Shown in pieces: positions 1 through 4,957 of a stretch of DNA of 9,804 nt. The stretch lies in the NCBI GenBank assembly GCA_937898635.1, contig CALEJW010000190.1, positions 1-9,804 on the forward strand, read 5' to 3'. Each line of letters starts with the position of its first letter. The first letter of the stretch is position 1. Source of the stretch: an uncultured Pseudomonadota bacterium. GTDB lineage: Bacteria > Pseudomonadota > Gammaproteobacteria > Burkholderiales > Usitatibacteraceae. Under the pieces are notes generated by a model. The model was not told where the DNA came from, ran no database searches, and was given only the letters and a program-made list of their open reading frames with translations. The position numbers and the translations under genes were made by a program.

Positions 1-1
1 C

Positions 2-976
2 GAAGACCTGGGTGTAGGTCGGGCGCGGCCTCGCGCCCGGCGCCGGCGCGGGCTTCACGAGGCCCACGCCCGGGTCGAAGCGGCCGGGGCCGTGGTAGGC
101 GATGGGGTCGTTCTCGGCGAAGGCGTAGCCCTGGCCCTTCCTCGTCACCACGTGCAGGAACTGCGGGCCCTCGAGGCGCTTCACGTTGGTGAGCGTGTCC
201 ACGAGCGCGTCGAGGTTGTGCCCGTCCACGGGCCCCGTGTAGTTCAGGCCGAACTCCTCGAAGAGGGTGGAGGGCGTGAGCATGCCCTTGGCGTGGCCCT
301 CGAAGCGCTTGGCGAGCTCCTTCACGGGCGGGGCCACGGAGAGGATCTTGTCGGCGGTGCGCTTGGTGGCCGCGTAGAAGCGCCCGCTCATGAGCTTGGC
401 GAGGTAGTTGTTGAGCGCGCCCACGTTCTCCGAGATCGACATGTCGTTGTCGTTCAGGACCACGATCACGTTCGCGCCGGAGTGCTTCACGTTGTTCAGC
501 GCCTCGAAGGCCATCCCCGCGGTCATGGCGCCGTCGCCGATCACCGCGATCGCGCGCCGCTCGCCGTCCAGGTGCCGCGCGGCCACCGCCATGCCGAGGG
601 CGGCGGAGATGGAGGTGGAGGAGTGCGCGGTGCCGAAGGTGTCGTACACCGACTCCTCGCGGCGGGGAAAGCCCGCGATGCCGCCCTTCTGGCGCAGGCC
701 CGCCATGCCCGCGCGCCGGCCGGTGAGGATCTTGTGCCCGTAGGTCTGGTGGCCCACGTCCCAGATGAGCCGGTCCTCGGGGGTCGCGAAGACGTAGTGC
801 AGGGCGATGGTGAGCTCCACCGTGCCCAGGTTCGAGGACAGGTGCCCCCCGGTGTTCGCGACGGAAGCGACGATGAAGCGGCGCAGCTCCGCGGCGAGGG
901 CCGGGAGCTGCTTGCGGTCGAGCCGCCGGAGGTCCGACGGGTCGTTGATCGTCTCGAGGAGGGGGTAGGCGCTCAT
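2..976 (-). CDS. dxs: 1-deoxy-D-xylulose-5-phosphate synthase, N-terminal half (cut by window edge)
   Basis: This enzyme condenses pyruvate with glyceraldehyde 3-phosphate to form DXP, the thiamine-diphosphate-dependent first step of the cytosolic MEP isoprenoid pathway. The visible 325 residues run from ATG 976 off the left edge, about half of the usual 620-640. Family signatures are clear: GGHLSS (43-48, with the active-site His45), DVGHQTYGHKILTGR (73-87), HSSTSIS (118-124), and the thiamine-diphosphate motif starting GDGAMTAG (147-154) and ending at LNDND (174-178). SENVGALNNYL (182-192) and GPVDGHN (248-254) follow. Residues about 300-320 form a Pro/Ala-rich linker before the second, unseen transketolase-like domain. 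It is the last visible gene of the xseB-ispA-dxs cluster, 120 bp beyond ispA, so two consecutive isoprenoid steps are grouped. No good Shine-Dalgarno precedes the ATG, and no in-frame ATG, GTG or TTG was found in about 70 bp upstream. The identification is secure. Confidence 0.97.
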   Translation of the reverse strand, partial: MSAYPLLETINDPSDLRRLDRKQLPALAAELRRFIVASVANTGGHLSSNLGTVELTIALHYVFATPEDRLIWDVGHQTYGHKILTGRRAGMAGLRQKGGIAGFPRREESVYDTFGTAHSSTSISAALGMAVAARHLDGERRAIAVIGDGAMTAGMAFEALNNVKHSGANVIVVLNDNDMSISENVGALNNYLAKLMSGRFYAATKRTADKILSVAPPVKELAKRFEGHAKGMLTPSTLFEEFGLNYTGPVDGHNLDALVDTLTNVKRLEGPQFLHVVTRKGQGYAFAENDPIAYHGPGRFDPGVGLVKPAPAPGARPRPTYTQVF

Positions 977-1096
977 GGGGAGAAGCCGGCGCGCGGCCGG
1001 AGAGAGGCATTTTGCCGCAAGTCGCCGATGCCCGCCTGCGCCACCTCAAAGACCGGGCCGATTCCCCGGGCCCCGGGGCAGGGGGCCTCCCGGGCC
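977..1096 (-). other. ispA-dxs spacer with GC-rich inverted repeats
   Basis: This 120-bp gap separates the ispA stop from the dxs start. It holds no gene. Two short perfect inverted repeats stand out. One (986-990 with 996-1000, CCGGC/GCCGG, 5-nt loop) ends about 10 nt before the dxs ATG, where a Shine-Dalgarno would be expected. The other (GGGCC/GGCCC, about 1084-1098) sits at the ispA stop codon. Neither is followed by a T-run, so they are not textbook intrinsic terminators. I could not pick out a convincing sigma70 promoter here, so dxs may simply be read through from xseB-ispA. Confidence 0.4.
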
Positions 1097-1993
1097 CTAG
1101 CGGTCCCGCTTCACGATGAAGTCGGCCAGCTCGCGCAGGCGCCCGGCGCGATCGTCGAAGGCGGCGAGGGACTCGTGGGCCTCGGCGAGGAGGTCGGCGG
1201 CGAAGCGTTTCGCGTCGGGGACGCCGAGCAGGCTCGTGTAGGTCGGCTTGCCGGCCTCCCGGTCCTTGCCCACGGTCTTGCCGAGGGTCACGGCGTCGCT
1301 CTCCTCGTCGAGCACGTCGTCCACCACCTGGAAGGCGAGGCCCACGGCGCGCGCGTAGCGGTCGAGGTCCGCGCGGCGCTCCGGCGCGAGCGGCCGGCCG
1401 CACAGGGCGCCCAGCGTGACGCTGGCGCGGATGAGGGCGCCCGTCTTGTGGATGTGCATGTTCTCGAGCTCGGGCAGGGTGAGGCTGCGGCCCACGGCGT
1501 CGAGGTCGATCGCCTGGCCCCCGGCCATGCCCCGCGAGCCGCAGGCCTGCGCGAAGTGCTGGATCATCTGCAGCTGCACGTCGGGATCGTCCGCGAGGCG
1601 GTGCTCGGCGAGGAGCTGGAAGGCGAGGCTCTGCAGGGCATCTCCCGCGAGGAGCGCGGTGGCCTCGTCGAACTCCACGTGGCAGGTGGGCTTGCCGCGC
1701 CGGAGCACGTCGTCGTCCATGCAAGGCAGGTCGTCGTGGGCGAGCGAGTAGGCGTGGACCAGTTCCACGGCGGCGGCGGCGACCTCGAGGCGCGAGGCCT
1801 GGGCATCGGTGAGGAGCCCCGCGGCGAAGACGAGCATGGGACGCACGCGCTTTCCGCCGTCGAGCGAGCAGTAGCGCATCGCGTCGTGCAGCCGCGAGGG
1901 AGCGATGCGCGCCGGGGGCAGGAGCTCCGCCAGCACGCCCTCCATGCGGCCCGCCACCTCGCGCGACCAGGCGGGGAAATCCGCGGCGCTCAC
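1097..1993 (-). CDS. ispA: Farnesyl diphosphate synthase / short-chain (2E,6E) polyprenyl synthetase
   Basis: This cytosolic enzyme condenses DMAPP/GPP with IPP to give farnesyl diphosphate, the precursor of undecaprenyl phosphate, ubiquinone side chains and heme O. From GTG 1993 the product is 298 aa, almost exactly the length of E. coli IspA. The motifs appear in order: GGKRVRP (46-52, substrate-binding Lys/Arg), the first aspartate-rich motif DDLPCMDDD (87-95, the DDx4D form typical of short-chain enzymes), RRGKPT (98-103), GGQAIDL (158-164), the HKTGALI region (182-188), and the second aspartate motif DDVLD (225-229) followed by GKTVGKD (238-244). An open frame continues far upstream to 2263. 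The GTG at 1993 was chosen because its first four bases, GTGA, include the xseB stop codon. That is a typical translational-coupling junction and gives the expected N-terminus. Product specificity (C15 rather than C10 or C20) is inferred from the family. Confidence 0.96.
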   Translation of the reverse strand: MSAADFPAWSREVAGRMEGVLAELLPPARIAPSRLHDAMRYCSLDGGKRVRPMLVFAAGLLTDAQASRLEVAAAAVELVHAYSLAHDDLPCMDDDVLRRGKPTCHVEFDEATALLAGDALQSLAFQLLAEHRLADDPDVQLQMIQHFAQACGSRGMAGGQAIDLDAVGRSLTLPELENMHIHKTGALIRASVTLGALCGRPLAPERRADLDRYARAVGLAFQVVDDVLDEESDAVTLGKTVGKDREAGKPTYTSLLGVPDAKRFAADLLAEAHESLAAFDDRAGRLRELADFIVKRDR

Positions 1994-2226
1994 GATTCGG
2001 CGGCCGGGAGGTCCTTCAGCACCTCGCCCTCGAGCACGCTGATGCGCGCCTGGGCGGCGGAGAGCTTGCCCTCGCAGTGGCGCAGCAGCTCCGCGCCGCG
2101 CTGGTAGGCCGCGAGGGATTCCTCGAGGGGGAGCTTGCCGTCCTCCAGGCGCGCGACGAGGGCCTCGAGTTCCTCGAGGGCCTTCTCGAAGGGGATGTCG
2201 TCGGCGGCAGCAGGGGTGCGGGGCAT
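1990..2226 (-). CDS. xseB: Exodeoxyribonuclease VII small subunit
   Basis: XseB is the short helical subunit that assembles in several copies with XseA to form exonuclease VII, which degrades single-stranded DNA to oligonucleotides in mismatch repair and DNA-damage processing. The 78-aa product has the family pattern: PFEKALEELEALVARLEDG (12-30), then LPLEESLAAYQRGAELLRHC (32-51), and a second helix with the KLSAAQARISVLEG segment (54-67). This predicts a two-helix coiled hairpin. The length matches the usual 75-85 aa. It is the first gene of the xseB-ispA-dxs transcription unit, the same order as in E. coli, and its TGA overlaps the ispA GTG. Only a weak AAGG-type ribosome site lies ahead of ATG 2226. 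xseA is not in this window, which is normal. Confidence 0.95.
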   Translation of the reverse strand: MPRTPAAADDIPFEKALEELEALVARLEDGKLPLEESLAAYQRGAELLRHCEGKLSAAQARISVLEGEVLKDLPAAES

Positions 2227-2339
2227 GGACCGGAACCTTATCGCAATTGCGCGGCGGCGTCATGTGCGCGCGGATCGGGCCGCGTTCGCAAGTCCTTCAT
2301 CCATCTCCTGAAATTCCCCGGTCGCGGGCGCCACAAAGG

Positions 2340-2368
2340 TTGAAAATCAGGGGAACTTTGGGCAAACT
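2340..2368 (+). promoter_or_regulatory. Weak sigma70-type promoter candidate for the Rieske oxygenase gene
   Basis: TTGAAA (2340-2345) is followed after 17 bp by CAAACT (2363-2368). The -35 matches consensus at 4 of 6 positions and the -10 at only 3 of 6. A start near 2375 would leave a leader of roughly 100 nt before the ATG at 2479. This is the best-spaced pair I can see by eye in the AT-rich stretch, but other AT-rich words (2411-2417 and 2443-2455) could serve instead. Confidence 0.25.
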
Positions 2369-2465
2369 GGCCTGCTCACATCTTGTGCATGTTCGGGACG
2401 GAGCTGCAGAGTTAAAAGCTGGCTGACTCGATTAGCCCGGTGTTGTTTACATCTTTGGCTTTACC

Positions 2466-2470
2466 GGAGG
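2466..2470 (+). promoter_or_regulatory. Shine-Dalgarno that decides the Rieske oxygenase start
   Basis: GGAGG at 2466-2470 lies 8 nt before ATG 2479, an ideal spacing. It favours that ATG over the in-frame ATG at 2440, which would add 13 residues and has no comparable site before it. Confidence 0.8.
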
Positions 2471-2478
2471 TGCGGATA

Positions 2479-3594
2479 ATGTCGGATTTGGCGAGCCAGC
2501 GGGCGCTCACACGCACGCCCACCCAGCTTCCCCTTTCGTGGTACTTCGACCCGAAGGTCGCGGAAATCGAGCGCAGGATCCTCTTCGACCAGGGCCCCGG
2601 CTACGTCGGCCACGCCATGATGGCGCCGCAGCCCGGCGACTACCGCGTGCTCGACTGGCGCGAGTCCGGCCCCGGCTGGGCCCTCGTGAACAACGGCGGC
2701 CGCCACGACATGGTCTCGAACGTCTGCCGCCACCGCCAGGCCGTGATGCTCTCGGGCGCGGGGCAGCTGCCCGGCGGCACCATCACCTGTCCGGTGCACC
2801 GCTGGGCCTACGACGGCGAGGGCCGCCACATCGGCGCGCCGCAGTTCCCCGATCACCCCTGCCTGGACCTTCCGCGGCGCGGGCTCCAGCACTGGCAGGG
2901 CCTGCTCTTCGAGGGGCCGCGCGACGTCGCCCGGGACCTCGCCGCCATGGGCGCGGCGAAGGACCTCGACTTCGAGGGCTACGTCCTCGACAAGATCGAG
3001 GTCGTGAACTACGACTTCAACTGGAAGACCTTCATCGAGGTCTACCTCGAGGACTACCACGTCGCGCCCTTCCACCCGGGCCTGGGCCACTTCGTCACCT
3101 GCGACGACCTGCGCTGGGAATACGGCGACTGGTACAGCGTGCAGACCGTCGGCGTGAACAAGGCGCTCGCCGAGCCCGGCAGCGCGGTCTACGCGAAGTG
3201 GCACGAGCAGGTGCTCAAGTTCCGCCGCGGCGCGCCGCCGCCCCACGGCGCCATCTGGCTCACCTACTACCCGAACATCATGGTCGAGTGGTACCCGCAC
3301 GTCCTGGTCATCTCGACGCTCTGGCCCCGCGGCCCCGGGAAGTGCGTGAACGTGGTCGAGTTCTACTACCCCGAGGAGATCGCGCTCTTCGAGCGCGAGT
3401 TCGTGGAGGCCGAACAGAAGGCCTACGACGAGACCGCCCTCGAGGACAAGGAGATCTGCGACCGCATGACCCAGGGCCGGCGCGCGCTGTGGCTCGAGGG
3501 ACGCGAGGAGCACGGGCCCTACCAGTCCCCGATGGAGGACGGCATGGTCCACTTCCACGAGTTCATGCGCCGCGAGGTCGCGCGGCACCTCTAG
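2479..3594 (+). CDS. Rieske-type non-heme iron oxygenase, alpha (catalytic) subunit, substrate unknown
   Basis: From ATG 2479 the product is 371 aa, a normal length for the catalytic subunit of Rieske oxygenases, which use O2 and reductase-delivered electrons to hydroxylate or cleave a substrate. The N-terminal Rieske domain carries C83-x-H85 and C104-PV-H107, with 18 residues between the two pairs, to bind a 2Fe-2S cluster. The C-terminal domain has E191-x2-H194-x4-H199, the mononuclear-iron ligand pattern. A Glu-Asp pair (323-324) probably supplies the third, carboxylate ligand. There is no signal peptide, so the protein is cytoplasmic. A reductase or ferredoxin gene is not adjacent, so electrons must come from elsewhere. 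It is transcribed divergently from xseB and converges on the cytochrome c gene. Resemblance is to the oxygenases of quaternary-amine and similar small substrates rather than naphthalene-type enzymes, but the substrate cannot be read from sequence. Confidence 0.93.
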   Translation: MSDLASQRALTRTPTQLPLSWYFDPKVAEIERRILFDQGPGYVGHAMMAPQPGDYRVLDWRESGPGWALVNNGGRHDMVSNVCRHRQAVMLSGAGQLPGGTITCPVHRWAYDGEGRHIGAPQFPDHPCLDLPRRGLQHWQGLLFEGPRDVARDLAAMGAAKDLDFEGYVLDKIEVVNYDFNWKTFIEVYLEDYHVAPFHPGLGHFVTCDDLRWEYGDWYSVQTVGVNKALAEPGSAVYAKWHEQVLKFRRGAPPPHGAIWLTYYPNIMVEWYPHVLVISTLWPRGPGKCVNVVEFYYPEEIALFEREFVEAEQKAYDETALEDKEICDRMTQGRRALWLEGREEHGPYQSPMEDGMVHFHEFMRREVARHL

Positions 3595-3609
3595 GCCGCC
3601 GGCGCGCCC

Positions 3610-4062
3610 CTAGCGCGCGAGGTGGCGCAGGTGCAGGACGAGCTGCCAGATCCGCTCGTCGGAGAGCTTGCGGTGCGGCGGCATCGACGTCTCCGGCGAG
3701 CCGAAGCGGATGATCCAGAAGAGCTGGCCGTCGGGCACGCCCTTGATCGTCTGGGCGCACGCGAAGTTGCGCGGCGGCGGCTCGAACTGGCTCGCGAGCG
3801 GGCCCTTGCCGTCGCCCTCCAGGCCGTGGCAGGTGGCGCAGGAGATGCGCCGCGGCTCTCCCCGGTACGCCTCCTCGCCCAGGGCGAGGTTCTCCGGCGT
3901 GGCGGTGAGCGGGTTGGGCCGGTTGTAGTACTCGTCGGGCGCCTTGCCGGTGAAGCGCGGCTGCGGGCATTCGCCGATCCCCGGTGAAGCGGTCGCGAAC
4001 GGCGCGAAGCCCAGCAGGAGCCCGAGGCACGCGCCCCGGCAGGTTCTTGCGAAATCGTCCAT
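3610..4062 (-). CDS. Exported monoheme c-type cytochrome
   Basis: This 150-aa protein is a small periplasmic electron carrier or electron-transfer domain. The heme c attachment motif is C75-AT-C78-H79, followed by the common GxxGDGKGPLA stretch (80-90) and PPPRNF (95-100). The second axial ligand is probably M127, in the SPETSMPPH context. The C-terminal helix (about 134-150) is typical of class I cytochromes c. Residues 1-26 form a Sec signal: Arg6 and Arg9, a hydrophobic core from about 11 to 22, and a plausible cut after ATA (24-26) or ATAS. Two more cysteines (32 and 102) in the mature part could form a disulfide. ATG 4062 was chosen over the upstream in-frame ATG at 4146 because GGAGG sits 5 nt before it and the signal peptide then starts correctly. 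It converges on the Rieske gene with 15 bp between stops. The partner enzyme is unknown. Confidence 0.9.
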   Translation of the reverse strand: MDDFARTCRGACLGLLLGFAPFATASPGIGECPQPRFTGKAPDEYYNRPNPLTATPENLALGEEAYRGEPRRISCATCHGLEGDGKGPLASQFEPPPRNFACAQTIKGVPDGQLFWIIRFGSPETSMPPHRKLSDERIWQLVLHLRHLAR

Positions 4063-4129
4063 AGCGGCCTCCAGGCGCCCCGTGGCGGGAGTCGCACACG
4101 GGAACAGCATGGCAGATGGCGCCGGGCGG

Positions 4130-4149
4130 CGCTTGACGCGACTCAAGCG
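4130..4149. repeat. 7-bp perfect inverted repeat ahead of the cytochrome c gene
   Basis: CGCTTGA (4130-4136) and TCAAGCG (4143-4149) are exact reverse complements around a 6-nt centre. The repeat lies 16 bp past the stop of the 185-aa upstream gene and about 68 bp ahead of the cytochrome c ATG. It could be a dyad operator for the cytochrome gene or an RNA hairpin ending the upstream message. No T-run follows in either direction. Confidence 0.4.
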
Positions 4150-4165
4150 GACAGCGCGTGGCGCC

Positions 4166-4723
4166 TCAGGCCGGGAACTCGTGCACCACCGCCCAGAGGG
4201 TCGCGTAGGTGTGCGCGGGGAAGTCCGCGTGCAGGGCCTCGTAGTCCTCGGGGCGCAGGGGCTCGCGCTCCTTGCCCTTGCGGATCTCCCACCAGCGCTT
4301 CTGGATCGCCTCGCGCACCGCGGGCGCGGGCATGGCGGGCCGGCGCAGCTTCTCGTGGGTGCCGGCGAAGAGCCGGCGCTTGAGGGTCACGTCGGTCGAG
4401 GAGATGCGGAAGAGCTTGGTGAGCATCGCCGAGGTGGCGCCGTGGCGGATGAAGTGCTCGATCTGGCGCGATCGCTTGCCGATGTAGCCCACCTGGCGGA
4501 TGCCGTGCTCGAAGGAGCCCGCGTCGATCTGCACCGCCACGCGCGGCTCCTGCATCTCCGAGAGGCGCACGAGGTCGTCGGTGGAGAGCGAGCGCAGCTC
4601 CGCGAACTGCGCGTCGCTCAGGCCCGGCGGCGCGGGACGGCTCTCGTCGGCGCTTCGCTGCAGCTCGCGGATGAGGTGCGTGAGGAAGAGCAGGCGCAGC
4701 TGCTGGTCGCGGATCTCGATCAT
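4166..4723 (-). CDS. Uncharacterised 185-aa protein, FlhD-like then FlhC-like (possible transcription regulator)
   Basis: I do not recognise a named gene. From ATG 4723, preceded by a strong GGGAGGGGGGA purine tract, the product is 185 aa with no signal peptide or membrane segment. Residues about 8-80 read like FlhD: a long first helix, then LSDAQFAELRSL (35-46), TDDLVRLSE (48-56) and a strand-like VAVQIDA (62-68). Residues about 84-135 resemble the FlhC N-terminus: RQIEHFIRHGATSAML (86-101), then a helix-turn-helix-like segment (94-118) and a proline-containing MPAPA (131-135). The C-terminal part (140-185) has KRWWEIRKG (142-150) and an aromatic end, and lacks the FlhC zinc cysteines. It also recalls the DUF2857 family of unknown function. 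It follows the EF-G-like gene by 234 bp but has its own promoter candidate. The FlhDC relation is inferred by eye and should be treated as a hypothesis; that the frame is a real gene is much surer. Confidence 0.82.
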   Translation of the reverse strand: MIEIRDQQLRLLFLTHLIRELQRSADESRPAPPGLSDAQFAELRSLSTDDLVRLSEMQEPRVAVQIDAGSFEHGIRQVGYIGKRSRQIEHFIRHGATSAMLTKLFRISSTDVTLKRRLFAGTHEKLRRPAMPAPAVREAIQKRWWEIRKGKEREPLRPEDYEALHADFPAHTYATLWAVVHEFPA

Positions 4724-4759
4724 GGCCTTGTCCCCCCTCCCGTCGCGTTGGCGCCGCCG

Positions 4760-4776
4760 CCGCGGGAGACCCGCGG
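4760..4776 (-). repeat. Hairpin in the probable 5' leader of the 185-aa gene
   Basis: CCGCGGG and CCCGCGG form a perfect 7-bp stem around a 3-nt loop, all G-C pairs. It lies about 36-53 nt upstream of ATG 4723 and downstream of the promoter candidate, so it would be transcribed in the leader. It leaves the ribosome binding site free. Confidence 0.4.
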
Positions 4777-4793
4777 GTGTGTTCGAGGAACCG

Positions 4794-4822
4794 AAATTGC
4801 CAACCGGTGGGGACCGTGTCAA
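4794..4822 (-). promoter_or_regulatory. Promoter candidate for the 185-aa FlhDC-like gene
   Basis: Reading the minus strand, a perfect -35 TTGACA (4822-4817) is followed after 17 bp by CAATTT (4799-4794) as a poor -10. An AT-rich run (4835-4842) lies upstream. Abutting the -35 is a 12-bp dyad, CGCGA-AA-TCGCG (4823-4834), placed as an operator or activator site would be. Transcription would begin near 4787, giving a leader of about 64 nt. The perfect -35 with a weak -10 is the pattern of an activator-dependent promoter, but this is inference. Confidence 0.45.
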
Positions 4823-4911
4823 CGCGAAATCGCGGAATTTTCTTGATGCGCCGCAGCAAGGCGCGCCGGCCGCCGCGCGGGGCGCGGGCGCGGAGTTGAG
4901 AACGCGCTCGA

Positions 4912-4950
4912 GCTTCGCGGCGCAAGGCCGCGAAGCGCAAGGCCTTCGCG
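4912..4950 (-). repeat. Overlapping alternative hairpins just after the EF-G-like stop codon
   Basis: A perfect 10-bp inverted repeat, GCTTCGCGGC (4912-4921) with GCCGCGAAGC (4927-4936), has a 5-nt loop. A second dyad, CGCGAAG (4929-4935) with CTTCGCG (4944-4950), shares the middle arm, so only one can form at a time. A 10-bp direct repeat GCGCAAGGCC (4920-4929 and 4935-4944) underlies this. The structure begins 7 nt past the EF-G-like stop and probably protects or ends that message. With no U-run it is not a standard intrinsic terminator. Confidence 0.5.
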
Positions 4951-4957
4951 CGGAAGG

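Larger units (their letters stand above)
2227..2478. promoter_or_regulatory. Divergent, AT-enriched intergenic region between xseB and the Rieske oxygenase gene
   Basis: This 252-bp gap contains no supported gene and must hold the promoters for both flanking units. Bases 2341-2460 are 60/120 G or C, far below the neighbouring coding DNA. Near the xseB side is a perfect 10-bp palindrome, CGCAATTGCG (2242-2251), followed on the minus strand by GATAAGG, which could overlap a -10 element. The plus-strand side is the AT-rich half. No sigma54 (-24/-12) arrangement survives a spacing check. Confidence 0.6.

Noticed and set aside
92..2107. A 671-codon plus-strand open frame opposite dxs, ispA and xseB
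   Set aside because: It lies antisense to three clear genes, and its His/Val/Arg/Gly-rich sequence reflects the complementary codon pattern.
2368..2390. Sigma54 promoter suggested by TGGC followed by TTG
   Set aside because: The spacing between the TGGC and TTG elements is several bases too long for a -24/-12 promoter.
3595..3609. Bidirectional terminator between the converging Rieske and cytochrome c genes
   Set aside because: The 15-bp gap holds only a short GGCGCGCC self-complementary word, with no stem-loop plus T-run in either direction.
2461..3713. Long frames antisense to and out of frame with the Rieske oxygenase gene
   Set aside because: The frame from 2479 has the Rieske and iron-binding motifs and an ideal ribosome site; the others are compositional shadows.
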